NCBI GenBank assembly: GCA_036250195.1
Contig: JAVHZZ010000004.1
Coordinates: forward strand, 252,797,728 to 252,861,727
Length of the DNA: 64,000 bases
Reading direction: 5' to 3'
Origin: Mixophyes australis
Lineage: Eukaryota > Chordata > Amphibia > Anura > Limnodynastidae
Made by a program: the position numbers and the translations under genes. Below the pieces are notes generated by a model. The model was not told where the DNA came from. It saw nothing but the letters and a program-made list of their open reading frames with translations, and ran no database searches. How positions within the stretch are numbered: position 1 is the first letter of the stretch; the number at the start of each line of letters is the position of its first letter. Positions 1 to 12,640 of this stretch are shown here, piece after piece.

Positions 1-2033
1 TAATAAAACATGCAAAAAGGAAATTAGATTGGCTAAATTAGAAAATGAAAGGCACGTTGCAAAAGAAAGTAAGACAAACCCCAAAAAGTTTTTTAAGTAT
101 ATAAATGGAAAAAGGATTAAAAAAGATAATATAGGACCCCTAAGAAGTGAGGTGGGTGAATTGATAAATGATACTAAGGAAAAGGCAGAGGTATTAAACA
201 CTTTCTTTTCTTCAGTATTTACTAGAGAGGAACAAATGGTAGAAGTAATACATAAAAATGGAAATGAAACCATGCCATTAATTAATACTTGGTTGTCAGA
301 GGAAGAAGTCCAAAGGCGACTGAAGAATATTAAGATAAATAAAGCTCCAGGTCCAGATGGCATACACCCAAGGGTCCTTATGGAGTTAAATTCGGAAATA
401 GCTAGACCGCTATTCTTAATTTTCAAAGATTCAATCTCATCAGGCTTAGTACCAAGGGATTGGCGAATAGCAGATGCGGTGCCGTTGTTTAAAAAGGGGA
501 CGAGATCACAACCAGGGAATTATAGACCTGTAAGCCTGACATCAATAGTGGGGAAACTACTGGAAGGTATTTTAAGGGATAGTATTCAGGATTACTTGGT
601 ACGCCATAAAATTATTACTGGGATTCAACATGGATTTGTGAGGGATAGATCATGTCAAACTAATCTAATTAGTTTCTACGAGGAAGTTAGTGGAAACTTA
701 GACCAGGGTAGCACAGTAGATGTGGTCTACTTAGATTTTGCAAAGGCCTTTGATACAGTGCCACACAAAAGAGGTTGGTTTACAAAATTAGGGAACTGGG
801 TCTAGGAATAAACATTTGTACTTGGATCGAAAACTGGTTAGAGAATAGGGAACAGAGAGTTGTGATAAATGGAACATTTTCTAATTGGTCAAAAGTCTTA
901 AGTGGAGTACCTCAAGGTTCCGTACTGGGGCCACTCCTTTTTAATATATTCATTAATAACCTTGGTGATGGTTTAGAGAATAAAGTTTCTATTTTTGCAG
1001 ATGACACTAAACTCTGTAAGGTAATAAAATCAGAGCAAGATGTAGTTTCTCTACAGAGGGACTTAAATAAACTGGAGGATTGGGCGGCCAAATGGAATAT
1101 GAGGTTCAACACAGATAAATGTAAGGTTATGCATTCAGGGATCAAAAACAAGAACGCAATCTATAAATTAAATGGAATTAATTTAGGAGAATCTATAATG
1201 GAAAAGGATTTTGGAGTACACGTAGACAGTAGACTTAGCAATAGTGCTCAATGTCAAGCAGCAGCTGCAAGGGCAAACAAAGTATTGGCATGCATAAAAA
1301 GGGGCATAGATGCAAGGGAAGACAGTGTAATTTTGCCACTGTATAAATCGTTGGTAATACCTCATCTTGAATATGCAGTACAGTTCTGGGCACCACTCTA
1401 TAAAAAAGATAATTTGGAACTAGAAAGGGTTCAGAAAAGGGCGTCAAAATTGATAAAGGGTATGGAGTCATTAAGTTATGAGGAAAGGTTAGCCAGTTTA
1501 GGCATGTTTACTTTAGAAAAGAGACGTCTAAGGGGAAATATGATTACTATGTACAAATACAGTAGGGGTCAATACAGAGAACTTTCATGGGAACTTTTTA
1601 CCCCAAGGACTATACAAAGGACACGTGGTCACCCTCTAAGGTTAGAGGAGAGGAAATTTCACAACCAGCAAAGGAAGGGGTTATTTACAGTAAGGGCAGT
1701 CAAGATATGGAATTCATTGCCAGGGAAGGTTGTGATGGCAGATTCAATAGATATGTTTAAGAAAGGGTTAGACAAATTTTTAGCGGAAAGGTGTATCCAG
1801 GGATACGACCATTAATTAAAATGTAGGATAGTAGTGGAAATAGGGTAAAAATAGGACTGCAATATTGAGTCTGGGGGGATTTTCACAATTGAAACAGATT
1901 GGCGGTTGCTTACTCTGGATCAATTTCAAATATAAGTGCAGAATCGCATGAGATCCAAAATAGGTTGAACTTGATGGACTGGTGTCTTTTTTCAACCTCA
2001 TCAACTATGTTACTATGTTACTATGTTACTATG
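1..2033 (+). mobile_element. CR1-like LINE, 3' half, cut by window start
   Basis: A non-LTR retrotransposon whose 5' part lies outside the window. It carries the reverse-transcriptase half of ORF2 (29-1815), a 3' untranslated region of about 190 bases, and a tail of tandem 8-mers of the form TTACTATG at 2004-2033. A short tandem 8-mer instead of poly(A) is the hallmark of the CR1 clade, and the protein motifs agree. There is only one obvious frame break, so the copy is fairly young. Confidence 0.85.
29..1815 (+). pseudogene. CR1-type ORF2 reverse transcriptase, frameshifted
   Basis: This is the C-terminal part of a LINE ORF2 that copies its RNA at a nicked target site. The first frame (29-805) shows the RT motifs APGPDGIHPRVL, NYRPVSLTSIVGKLLE and YLDFAKAFDTVPH. 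The last contains the first catalytic Asp. The second frame (775-1815) continues with SGVPQGSVLGPLLF and the FADD catalytic box, then a C-terminal region ending in WNSLPGKVVMADSIDMFKKGLDKF, which is typical of CR1/L2 ORF2. The two frames join at about 771-778, where one extra base breaks the run VPHKR-LVYKIRELG. Apart from that the reading frame is open, so this is a recently dead copy. The endonuclease domain is off the left edge. Confidence 0.87.
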
Positions 2034-2915
2034 AATTAGAGTAGTAAAAAAATCGAAGCTCTGCTGAAGGAAGAAATATAATGCATGATTTTACTGAACA
2101 TAAGAGATCTAAGATGGAGCCCTCCGGTCATTTCCCCAAGGTGCATTGATAACTAACTACGGAGGCCTGAGTTGTAGAGCTAAGGTGATACTAGGCTGGC
2201 CAGTTGGTGGAGTTTACACAGAAATAAATGCATATGTAAAACAACAATGCTGAAGGCATAACAGAGTGTGTCATAACATGAGAACCCTTGAGAATCGTTG
2301 GTTTAGTGCACCATATCTCTTGTACAATAATTGTGCATTCGTAGTAATGATGGAGGTCTACTTTGCTACTAAATGACTGCTACCCCTTTGATGAAAAGAT
2401 ACCACTATATTGTATTTAATAATCTGTTGTTTTACAATTAATTTTGTACAATGCATATATTTTTAATCAAGTAATTTGTATTGAAAATTTTCAAATTAAA
2501 GTGCAAAAAAAACCAAACAAAAATAAATCCCACAAACTTAAATATCTAAATATCCCCAGCTTACAAAAGCAGCAGGCATCCAGGATAAATGGCATAAAAT
2601 ACTACAAGTAGCAGTTGCAGTAATAATATTAATAAATAACAGACAAAAGTGCTACGTAAGCTGGTCAGCACTCTCCAGAAGGAAGAGAGGAAAGGGAGAT
2701 GTGAGCAGAAATCACTCCTTAAGTTCTATCATTATCGTCCTGGTAGGGATGTATTATACCCCAAGATTTATACCAGCGAAAACAATGCATAAATTTAAGG
2801 ACAACTGACGCTGCAAATGTGGGAAAAAAATAAAATTTAGTCAAGCGCTCTAAAGCAAGCAATATATAATTTACTAAGTGTCAACATATACATAAATATG
2901 TGAGAATTGTGTGCC
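2034..2915. other. no gene recognised
   Basis: AT-rich sequence without a convincing coding region or repeat that I can name. The longest frames are short and have no family motif. Confidence 0.5.
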
Positions 2916-3356
2916 CAATATAGCTATATTGGGATAAGCTCATCTGCCAATGTCAAGGCATCTCCTGTAGGGAAGTCAAAATTCTCCCATTTATATATAT
3001 GTTGACACACAGTGATTTATATATTGTTTGTTTTAGGGGGCCGGACTATATTTTCTTTTGTTCTCACATACACAGTGGTTGTAATTGTACTGGCTGCACT
3101 TTCTCAAATAATTTTTTTCACTTGAACACATTTAATTAATTCAAAGAAGCACACCTTTTTCTTAATCACTAATTTCTAGTTTGATATTTGGGAGCCAGGC
3201 CACTCCTTTCAGGTGCTGCATGCTGTGAAAATGGAGGCTCAAGGAAGGTTTTAATTGTAACACCATGAGTATACTTGTTGCTACACAAACTAGAGACTCA
3301 TCTACAGGAGATGCCTTGACATTGGCACGTGAACTTATCCCAATATAGCTATATTG
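2916..3356. repeat. 440-bp structure bounded by 55-bp inverted repeats
   Basis: Bases 2916-2970 and 3302-3356 are inverted copies of each other over 55 bases with about three mismatches. Each arm contains the self-complementary CAATATAGCTATATTG. This could be the paired ends of an old DNA transposon. I see no coding capacity and no clear target duplication. Confidence 0.6.
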
Positions 3357-3463
3357 TGCCCAAAATTCTCCTATTTATATATATACTGACACACATTGAT
3401 TTATATATTGTTTGCTTTAGAGCCCCAGCCTATATTTTCTTTTGTTCTTACATACACAGTGGT
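2981..3463. repeat. two direct repeats of about 99 bp
   Basis: Bases 2981-3079 and 3365-3463 are diverged direct copies. Both contain TTTATATATTGTTTG and TATATTTTCTTTTGTTCT. They sit just inside and just outside the right arm of the inverted repeat above, so the two structures overlap. Their origin is unknown. Confidence 0.6.
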
Positions 3464-3784
3464 CTTAGTTGTCCTGGAGACTTTGCAATTCCTTGGGTTG
3501 CAACCCTTCTGGGAAACCTACAGCTCTGTCCTATGTTCTCGGACCTTGCAGGCCTTGTTGTGAATTACAGCTCCTGGCACACTTTGATTTAGGGGTGAGC
3601 GGGCTCGGATTTATTAAATACGAACACCCCCAAACAGTGCCGATCCGAGACCGATCCGAGCACTGTTCGGGTATTCCTGCCCGACGCAAAACTCAAAACG
3701 AGGCAAAACGTCATCATCCCGCGAGATCCGGATTCATATTAGTCCCCGCTTGCCGCCGCCATCTTCACTCGGGCTTTGTCCTGC

Positions 3785-4085
3785 TCAGTCCAGTGGTGCT
3801 GCCCTGCTCAGTCCATTGGTGCTGTCCTGTGCTCTGTCCTGCTCAGTCCAGTGGTGGTGCTGTATAAGTCCACTGATCCTGCCGTATAAGTCCAGTGGTA
3901 CTCCCGTATAACTCCACTGATCCTGCCGTATAAGTCCAGTGGTACTGCCGTATAACTCCACTGATCCGGCCATATAAGTCCAGTGGTACTGCCGTATAAC
4001 TCCACTGATCCTGCCGTATAAGTCCAGTGGTACTGACGTATAACTCCACTGATCCTGCCGTATAAGTCCAGTGGTGCTCTCCTGT
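3785..4085. repeat. subterminal minisatellite of hAT copy 1
   Basis: About six to seven tandem units of roughly 43 bp built around the phrases GTATAAGTCCAGTGGTAC and CCACTGATCCTGCC. They lie between the left TIR and the transposase start. The related element carries comparable AGTCCAGTGGTA words in the same position relative to its transposase (23930-25110), so this is a shared subterminal feature. Confidence 0.8.
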
Positions 4086-4157
4086 GCCACATATAATTTT
4101 TAAAGGCTTTGCCGAGTGTGTGTGGTTTAGGGGTACGCTCTCTTGTGCCGCATATAA

Positions 4158-7100
4158 TGGAGAACAAAAATTTGGAGGATAAATTAGGGAAAGATCAAGA
4201 ACCACTTCCTCCTAATGCTGAAGCTGCTGCCACTAGTCATAGACGATAAGATGCCATCAACATCAGCTGCCAAGGCCGATGCCCAATGTCATAGTAGAGG
4301 GCATGTAAAATCCAAAAAGCCAAAGTTCAATAAAATGATACAAAAAAAGAAATTAAAATCATCTGAGGAGAAACGTAAACTTGCCAATATGCCATTTACG
4401 ACACGGAGTGGCAAGGAACGGCTTAGGCCCTTGCCCGTGTTCATGACTAGTGGTTCAGCTTCACCCAAGGATCTAAGCCCTCCTCCTCCCCCCCCCTCTA
4501 GAAAATTTAAGAGAGTTAAGCTGTCATCAAAAACACAGCAAACAACTCTGCCTTCTAAAGACATGGCATTACAAATCGCCAAGGAGAGTTCAAGGGTGTT
4601 GGTGGTTGCGATGCCTGACCTTCCCATCACTGTACGGGAAGAGGTGGCTCCTTCCACCATTTGTAGCACGCCCTCTGCATATGCTGGAAGGATCACCCAC
4701 AGTGCAGTTCCAGATTTTGAGAATGAAGGTGTTAATGTTGTACACCAGGAGAATATTGATGTAGCTGGCACTGAGGAGGAAGCTGTCGAGGAGGATGCTG
4801 ATGTGGTTTTCTTAAATGAGGCACCAGGGGGGGAAACAGTTGTTGTCCATGGGGTGAAAAAGCCCATCGTCATGCCTGGCCAGAAGACCAATAAATCCAC
4901 CTCTTCGGTCTGGAATTATTTCTATCCCAATCCGGACGACAAATGTATTGCCATATGTAGCTAATGTAAAGCTGCAATAAGCAGGGGTAAGGATCTTGGC
5001 CACCTTAGGACATCGTCCCTTATACGTCACCTGAAGACCCTACATAATTCTGTGTTTAGTTCAGGAACTGTGGCTAGGACCGTCAGCAGTCCAGGGACAC
5101 CTAAATCCCATGGTCCTGTTGTATCCACAACAGTAACACCCTCCTCCTCCTCCTCGATCTGGATTGGAGATAGTCCTGCAGGCCATGTCACCGGCATGAC
5201 TGAGTCCTCTTCAATCCGGGATTCTTTCGGAGGATCCTGCAGAGGTACGCCTACTACTGCCACTGCTGCTGTTGCTGCTGGGATTCGGTCATCTTCCCAG
5301 AGGGGAAGTCGTAAGACTGCTACGTCTTTCACTAAGCAATTGACCGTACAACAGTCGTTTGCCACGAAGTACGACAGCAGTCATCCTATGGCAAAGCGGA
5401 TAACTGCGGCCTTGACAGATATGTTGGTGTTAGACGTGCGTCCGGTGTCCGCCATCAGTGGAGTGGGATTTAGACGGTTGATGGAGGTATTGTGTCCCCG
5501 TTACCAAATCCCGTCTAGATTCCACTTCACTAGGCAGGCGATACCCAGGATGTACAGAGAAGTACGAAAAAGTGTCCCCAGTGCTCTGAATAATTCAGTT
5601 GTACCCACTGTCCACTTAACCACGGACATGTGGACAAGTGGTTCAGGACAAACTAAGGACTATATGACTGTGACAGCCCACTGGGTAGATGCATCGCCTT
5701 CCACAGCAACAGCAGCAGCAGCATATCCGAAACGCCTGCTCGTTCCAAGGCAGGGAACGTTGTGTATCACTGGTTTCAGTAAGAGGCACAACGCCGACAA
5801 CCTCTTAGAGAAACTGAGGAAAATCATCTAGCAGTGGCTTACCCCACTTAGACTCTCCTGGGGATTTGTGGTGTCGGACAACGCCAGTAACATTGTGCGG
5901 GCATTACTTAATGGGCAATTTCCAGCACGTGCCATGTTTTGCCCACACAATAAATTTGGTGGTGCAGCATTATCTTAAAAGTGACAGGGGTGTGCAGGAT
6001 ATGCTTGCGGTGGCCCGCAAAATTGCTGGACACTTTCGGCATTCTGCCAGTGCCTACTGAAAACTGGAGCACCATCAAAAACGTCTGAACCTGCCCTGCC
6101 ATCACCTCAAACAAGAGGTTGTGAGGCGCTGGAACTCCACCCTCTATATGCTGCAGAGGATGGAGGAGCAGCAAAAGGCCATTCAAGCCTACACAGCCAC
6201 CTACAACATAGGCAAAGGAGTGGGGATGCGCCTGAGTCAAGCGCAGTGGAGACTGATTTCCGAGTTGTTCAAGGTTCTCCAGCCGTTTGAACTTGCCACA
6301 CGAGAAGTCAGTTCCGACACTGTCAGCTTGAGTCAGGTGATTCCCCCGATCAGCCTGTTGCAGAAGCAGCTGGAGAAAGTGAGGGAGGAGCTGGTAAACC
6401 ATTGCGATTCCATTTAGCATGTAGCTCTTGTGGATGATGCACTTCATACACTTTACCAGGATCCGAGGGTGGTCAGTCTTTTAAAGTCAGAGGAATACAT
6501 TCTGGCCACCGCGCTCGATCCTCGGTTTAAAGCGTATGTTTTGTCTCTGTTTACAGTGGACACAAGTCTACAGTGGTGCAAAGACCTGCTGATCAGGAGA
6601 TTGTCATCTGAAGAGGACCGTGACATGGCAACAGCTCCTCCTTCATTTTCTCCCACACCTGTGGCTGCGAGGAAACAGCTGAAATTTTCTAAACGACCCG
6701 CTGGCGGGGATGCAGAGCAGGCAGGAGGGAATTTGAACATCTGGTCCGGACTGAAGGACCTGCCAACGATTGCTGACATGTCTACTGTCACTGCATTGGA
6801 TGCTGTCACCATTGAAAAAATGGTGGAGGATTATTTTGGTGACAGCATCCAAGTAGACATGTCAGACAGTCCTTACTTGTACTGGCAGGAAAAAAAGGCA
6901 GTTTGGAAGCCCCTGTACAAACTGGCTTTATTTTACCTGAGTTGTCCCCCCTCCAGTGTGTACTCCGAAAGAGTTTTTAGTGCAGCGGGGAACCTGGTCA
7001 GTGAGCGGAGAAGGAGGTTGCTTCCGCAAAATGTAGAGAAGATGATGTTCATCAAAATGAATTATCAATTCTTCAATGAAGACCAGCAGTGGCCTCCAGA

Positions 7101-7230
7101 GACTACAGAGGGACCTGTGATTGTGGAGTCCAACGGGGACGAATTGATAATGTGTGAGGATGAGGAAGTACACACTGAAGGGGGCGCGGAATCAGAGGAT
7201 GAGGATGAGGACGTTATCTTGCCTCAGTAG
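4158..7230 (+). pseudogene. hAT transposase with BED finger, inactivated
   Basis: A decayed version of the transposase that is intact at 20746-23769. It starts MENKNLEDKLGKDQ at 4158 and shifts frame near 4240. The BED finger region is interrupted by a TAA at about 4962, where the intact copy has a leucine codon. The first catalytic Asp motif TTDMWTSGSGQTKDY (about 5620-5660) and the SDNASN motif (about 5875) remain. Further stops occur at about 5829, 6058 (probably CGA to TGA) and 6415. The hAT dimerisation segment SSVYSERVFSAAGNLVSERR is readable at about 6950-7010, and the frame ends at 7230. It cannot make a full-length protein. Confidence 0.92.
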
Positions 7231-7285
7231 AGCCAGTTTAGTTTGTACAGGGAGAGATGAATAGCTTTTTTTGTGTGGGGGCCCA

Positions 7286-7349
7286 AACAAACCAATCATT
7301 TCAGCCACAGTAGTTTGGCAGGCCCTGTCGCTGAAATGATTGGTTTGTT
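7286..7349. promoter_or_regulatory. 19-bp perfect hairpin just after hAT transposase
   Basis: AACAAACCAATCATTTCAG at 7286-7304 is the exact reverse complement of 7331-7349, with a 26-base loop. It lies 56 bases after the transposase stop. A counterpart lies 3' of the intact transposase at 20627-20690. The function is unknown; it could act in 3'-end formation or protein binding. Confidence 0.65.
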
Positions 7350-7974
7350 AAAATGCGCATGTCCTATTTCCCCAACATAAGGATGGGTGGGAGGGCCCAA
7401 GGACAATTCCATCTTGCACCTCTTTTTTTGGCATTATGTGCTCTTTGGGGCCTAGTTTTTCAAACTGCCATCCTGTCTGCCACTGCAGTGCCACTCCTAG
7501 ATGGGCCACGTGTTTGTGCCGCCCACTTGTGTCGCTTAGCTTAGTCATCCAGCTACCTTGGTGCAACCTTTTGGCTTAAAAACAATATTGTGAGGTGTTC
7601 AGAATAGACTGCAAATGAGTGGAAATCAATGTTATTGAGGTTAATAATAGCGTAGGAGTGAAAAAAAACCAACAAACTGGATTTTAGCAGTTTTTATGCT
7701 TTTTAAAAAAAAAATCAGAACCCAAAACCCAAAACATTGAGGGGGGTGTTTTGGCAAAACCCATTAGAACCCAAAACCTTAAGGTAATCAGAACCCAAAA
7801 GGCGAAAAGTGGCCGGTGCACATCCCTACTTTGATTCACTTCCCATTTGTTGACCAGGGCTTAAAGGGACATTGAGTCTGGACCAATATTGCATCTAGAT
7901 TAGAAAGATATTTTATGTTAAATAAATCAAATCCCATGTACTCCTGGCTTAGATCAATTTTTTTCAGTCCCTTT

Positions 7975-8431
7975 TAGAGATGTTCGGGCTTCTGAAAACC
8001 GAACCAACCCGAACTTAGGGGATCCAAGTAGGCTCGCAAGTCGGCTCGGTACTTTTGCACGTCCTCCGATCTGAATCAAGGCAAAACATCATTGTTGTGT
8101 TGTTGGATCTCGCAGGTTTTGGATTTCATAAGTACCTCCCTCCTCAGGAGATTCAGCACCATTGCTCACACAGAAACAGGAGGGGTAGCAGTGTTCTTGT
8201 CACTTGAGAAAAATTGACTGGAAATGAATGGAAATTAATGTTATTGAGGGTAATATTAATGTAGGAACAAAAAAAAGAGCCAAATTATGTTATTTTAGCA
8301 AAAAAAAAATAGGGATTTTAGATAAAAATAGGGAACCAAAACCAAAACACACAAGGGTGGTTTTGCCAAAACCAAAACCCGAAGTTAATCCAGATCCAAA
8401 ACCAAAACATGAGGATCAGTGAACATCTCTA
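7975..8431. mobile_element. non-autonomous hAT-like MITE
   Basis: Begins TAGAGATGTTCGGG and ends GAACATCTCTA, giving an 11-bp TIR (TAGAGATGTTC). Flanking octamers GTCCCTTT (7967-7974) and GTGCATTG (8432-8439) agree at only five of eight positions, as expected for an old insertion. The inner sequence, with repeated AACCAAAACC and GGTTTTGCCAAAACC phrases, resembles the right subterminal part of the hAT element ending at 7828, so it is probably a deletion relative of that family. Confidence 0.7.
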
Positions 8432-8439
8432 GTGCATTG

Positions 8440-9757
8440 TAGTGTGCGAATAGGTAATTTTTTTGCCTTTTGAACTATGACAGCTGGAGAAAACTAGATT
8501 TTATTTCTCATGTGCACTATGGTCGATCAAGAGTAGAACATTTTATTTTAGATTTAATAATGCTATATATATGAAAGTTTTTATTTCATTAAAGTTTATT
8601 TGAAAATTGTTTATATGTTTTTTATTAATATTCTTTTGGTACAATGGGAAGGAGTCTTAAGGAGACTGTTATAGCATTATACTGGGACCTGTGGAGTGGC
8701 CACTTCAAGTATACTAATCTTAATTGCCCCAGTCACCACAGCCCAGGAAGGTCATGATGGATCTCCAGTGCTTTTCAGCTCAGGACTGGTAGCCTTTGTG
8801 AGGGGGAATACTATCTTTTGTGCTCCTCACCCTTTGAATGTACCATACCTGTTCTGACTAGCATGGGGCTGGTTTTCAGTATAGCAAGTGGGACCTACTC
8901 TCATAGTCTACCAGTTAGGATCAAACTAGCCCAGACTATGTTAAACTGGAGGTCCCTGAGGATGAGGAGACAGGGGCAGGCTGCGTGTTTTACTTTAATT
9001 ATTTAAAGCATTGTACATGCAGAATGGCAAAGCAAAATCAAGACTCATATCACTGGATCTTTGTGCCTCTGTGAAATGAGCTATATAAGTAAAAGACGTC
9101 TATAGTTAGTCCCCTCAGATACCATTTTCAAATGCGTATAATTTCTTGTTTTTCCTTTATCATAACATAACAATAATGCAGTAATAGATTAATTAGACAT
9201 TAACAGTGAGAACAAGACTTAGTTCTATCTTTCTTCAGCAAATAATGGAGTGCAACTGATAACATTTTATGTCATTAAATGACTTGACATTGTTTGCTGA
9301 GTAAGGCATTGTGTGTTGAGCCATGTTTAATCTGAACCATTATGACATCTGTACAATGAACATCCAAGATCATTTGCCCTTTACAACTAGAGGCTGTCAG
9401 ATGTCTGCCTGATGCTCCTGCTTCCAATTTCAATGTAGGAGATCTGTCATCATGGTAGTTTTCTCTGACACACGATAAGCTTAATCCCTTAGTAACCTTT
9501 GTGATATTCCATTCATTTATGTATTTTCTACATAATCTTTTTTCTCTGTTTGCTCCTGGGTGATAGAAATACGACTGCTGCTTGAGTTGCAAAGTCTCTC
9601 ACTTTCAAGTGACCAGACCACATTTAAAATTTTGCAATGCCTTGATTTATTTCTTAGCCCATACAGGTGACTTTTTTTTTTGTTTCAGGACAGATATGGC
9701 TTTCTTTTGAAAGCATATTAGAATAAATATATTTTTATTTGTTGCGCTTTATATATA
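8440..9757. other. no gene recognised
   Basis: Unique-looking AT-rich DNA. Short open frames such as 9275-9592 on the minus strand show no family features and no splice context. Confidence 0.5.
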
Positions 9758-9765
9758 AAAATAAT

Positions 9766-10134
9766 CAGTGCTTTTTTTGTAAGAAAAAAGGTGCCTCTTT
9801 CTGACCCCTCATTTTTCTGTAGCTCTCTTTCTGCCCCCCTCATTTTTCTGTAGCCCACTCTTTCTGCCTCCCCTCCCCCGCTTTCTGTAGTCTGTCCTTA
9901 CCTTCTATGCTTCTTTTCTCGATTCTCTGCTTGATCGCGGCTCTTCTCACTGGCAGTGTCGTGATGACACAACCCCGCCGGAGCCAAAAGCAGGACACAC
10001 ACTAAGATGCGGTGATGCACTGCAGCAGCACAGCAGAGAAAAAAAATGTTAAAAAGTTAATTAAACTTTTAAAACCCATGAAAAAAAAAGGTGCTGGAAC
10101 GCCGTTCTGAGCGTTCTATGACAAAAAAGCCCTG
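9766..10134. mobile_element. hAT MITE with exact 8-bp target duplication
   Basis: Begins CAGTGCTTTTTTTGT and ends ACAAAAAAGCCCTG, an imperfect TIR. It is flanked on both sides by AAAATAAT (9758-9765 and 10135-10142). It is 369 bp long with no coding sequence. The interior has T/C-rich runs and a short A-rich stretch. Confidence 0.88.
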
Positions 10135-10142
10135 AAAATAAT

Positions 10143-11449
10143 CCTCCCATAGTTAGTTTAACATATTTTAAACCCCAGATACTAACCTCAAAATATAATT
10201 GACTTATTTTCTCTGACTTAGGTACTCCAAATATCCAAATATTTGTACTTTACACAAGGTCTGACGCTGTAATAGGACTCAAGGACTAAGGTGTACATTA
10301 TATGTTAACATTCAATTTTTAATTTATCCACTGCACATTTGCATAAATTATTACTTTGGGAGAAAGGGTGAGGTGGGTACAGAAATAGGAAAGCAAATAT
10401 TGGGCACTGATGTAATTTACAACCTGTTCCAACTGTGCCACCTGATAAATTCAAATCCATTTTCCTATCATTTATCTCCTTTAATAAATGTATCAAGTTG
10501 GTTTTTATTAATATGCTGTGCTGTGTTATTCCTGAGAAACCTGTGTGTATTCAAAGGGGGTCTTTCAAGCTGTCCCATGGTAAGACAAACTACCTACATC
10601 CCCACAGTGTGCAGAAGACTTGGGTGGAGGCTCTCCATCAAGAGTGAAAGTGATTAACATGAATAGAACATATCTGCAGCAGGAGTGGAGTGAGATGGTG
10701 TTAAATTTATTTTTAACGATTTGGGGAAGTGGAGGCTCTGATGAATATCTCCTAAAACAGTGCTTCTCAAACTACTTTAGCACATGGAACCCTAAAAAAC
10801 CTAGTTAACTTACTGAGGAACTCCTAACTGTTCATATACTATCCATCACCAAAGCTGAGTTACACAATTCGATTTCTCCACCTTTCTGTGTAAACGTGAA
10901 AAAATGGAAACCTAGTGAAGTGCGGAATAGAACTTTCTACTTAACGAAGTGAGGCATAGAAAGTTTGTTGATGAGGCCTGAGGGCTGATGCTAAGAATCA
11001 TCTAGAATGAAGCAGAGGTGGATTGTCGCACTATGGGCCTGATTAATCAAGGCACGTATTTGCCAATTTTGAGCGTATCGTACGCATGCACAGATCCGGA
11101 ACCCGCGGATCAAGAAGACAAACAATTTTCCCACAGCCCAGTCCCTGTTTCCAGGCTCCCTCACCCTGTTTCCAGCCCACATCACCCAGTTTCCAGCTAC
11201 CCTCACCCAGTATTAAAAGCCCCAAAAAATAAATAAAAGTTTTAATGTTACTGAATTATTTTCAAACATTTGCTATATAAAATAAAAATAATCCCACAAA
11301 TTGGTGTCTGTTTTTTTCTTGATAAAGGAAAATGTGTAGTCATGTACATTTGTACCGACTTGAAATGGTATCTTCTCCCTCGACAAGCTATCAGCCACAG
11401 CACCCTCTGACTTCCTTTTTTCATTTGATCCCACAAATGAAGTGGAATT
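10143..11449. other. no gene; remnants of transposon ends
   Basis: No coding region is supported. A hAT-type end, CAGTGCTTCTCAAACT, starts at 10758 without a recognisable partner. GGGCCTGATTAATCAAGG at about 11036 looks like the end of a MITE family common in such genomes, also unpaired. The rest is AT-rich. Confidence 0.45.
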
Positions 11450-12132
11450 ATCAACTCTACTCCTATCTTCTCACTCTACCTCCTGTCCTCTAGATCCTAT
11501 ACTCACACAAATTGGTAGATCCCTGTCTCCTGTGCTCATTCCACCTCGAATATCTGTATTCTCTCTCTCTCTCTGACTAATGGTATTTTTCCATCACTGT
11601 TAAAGCATGCAGTAATTACTCCTATTCTGAAAAAAATAAATTCTGACCCAACTTCTCTCTCAAATTACCTCCCCATCTCTCAGCTCCTATGCCCTTCCAA
11701 GCTTCTTGAAAGAATTGCCTACATTTGCCTCACACACTTTCTTACCGCAAACAACCTATTAGATTCTCTTCAGACAGGCTTTTGTTCACAACACTCCGCA
11801 GAGACTGCATTCACCAAGGTTGTCAATTATTTAATCACAGCTAAACTAAAGGCCATTACTCTTCTCTAATTCTCTTGGATCTCTCTGCTGCATTTAACAC
11901 TGTTAATCACTCTCTCCTCATACAAACACTGCAATCCCTATGCTCTCAATACACTGTCCTATCCTGGTTCTCATCCTACCTATCTAATTGCTCTTTTAGT
12001 GTTAATTTCACTGGATCCACCTCCGCTCTGCTTTATTACATCTCTAGGAAACTAATTAGCTCCTTTGGATTTCAGTATCATCTCTAAGTGGATGATACAC
12101 AAATCTATCTATCCTCTCCTGATCTCTCACCA
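11450..12132 (+). pseudogene. L2-like LINE ORF2, RT part (5' segment)
   Basis: A degraded reverse transcriptase. Readable pieces include PSLLKHAVITPILKKINSDPTSLSNYLPIS at about 11590-11680 (given as motif span), the palm motif [15 protein letters not shown] at 11873-11920, [15 protein letters not shown], and VDDTQIYLSSPD at about 12088-12125. DLSAAFDTVDH and DDTQIY are diagnostic of vertebrate L2-type elements. Several stops and frame changes are present. It is cut by an LTR insertion at 12133 and resumes at 13776. Confidence 0.85.
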
Positions 12133-12353
12133 TGTCACGGGCACTAGGAGTCTTTGCCCAGGATATCACCAGATGTAGTCTTACCAGAGTAGTGTATGCA
12201 CACAGTGGTCTTCTGGTAGCAGGGTGACTAGCGGAACAGGAGAATCAGCAGATGGTGAGAGGATGCTAGAGGAAAGTCTATGACTAGCCGCAACAGGTTA
12301 TGGGTTAAACAATATGAACACGAGGATCTTGATGGACGTGAAGACGTGAGGAA

Positions 12354-12640
12354 AGTCAGTGGTCTGCGTACAGCAAGTTGTACCACTGCTATAGTGAGAG
12401 GAATGTCCAGGGATAGATAGGAGGTAGTGAAGTCAGTGGTCTGCATACAGCAAGTTGTACCACTGCTTGTAGTGATGGGACTGGTTCCAGGTGCAAGTAG
12501 GTAACGGGGAAGTCAGTGGTCTGCGTATAGCAAGTTGTACCACTGCTTATAGTGAGGAAACTTGTAACTGGTGCCAATAGGAAACAGGGAGTCAGTGGTC
12601 TGCGTTCAGCAAGTTGTACCACTGCATATATACGTGAGGA
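12354..12640. repeat. minisatellite 1 in LTR, about 80-bp unit
   Basis: Four copies at about 12354, 12431, 12512 and 12591, each with GTCAGTGGTCTGCG followed by CAGCAAGTTGTACCACTGC. The copies are diverged. Confidence 0.85.

Larger units (their letters stand above)
3590..7828 (+). mobile_element. hAT transposon (ZBED-like transposase), decayed copy
   Basis: The element begins TAGGGGTGAGC and ends GTGCACATCCCTA, so its ends are inverted (consensus TAGGGATGWGC). It is flanked by an exact 8-bp duplication, CTTTGATT, at 3582-3589 and 7829-7836. The 8-bp duplication, the TIR and the transposase put it in the hAT superfamily. At 4239 bp it is half the length of its relative at 17000-25474. It is on the opposite strand to that copy and has several stops in its transposase. 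Confidence 0.93.

Noticed and set aside
3785..4205. Repeated minus-strand frames with TTGLIRQDQWSY
   Set aside because: Translation of the 43-bp minisatellite in hAT copy 1.
4289..4900. 203-codon minus-strand frame
   Set aside because: Antisense shadow of the decayed hAT transposase.
9275..9592. 105-codon minus-strand frame
   Set aside because: No family motif, no splice context and ordinary AT-rich composition.
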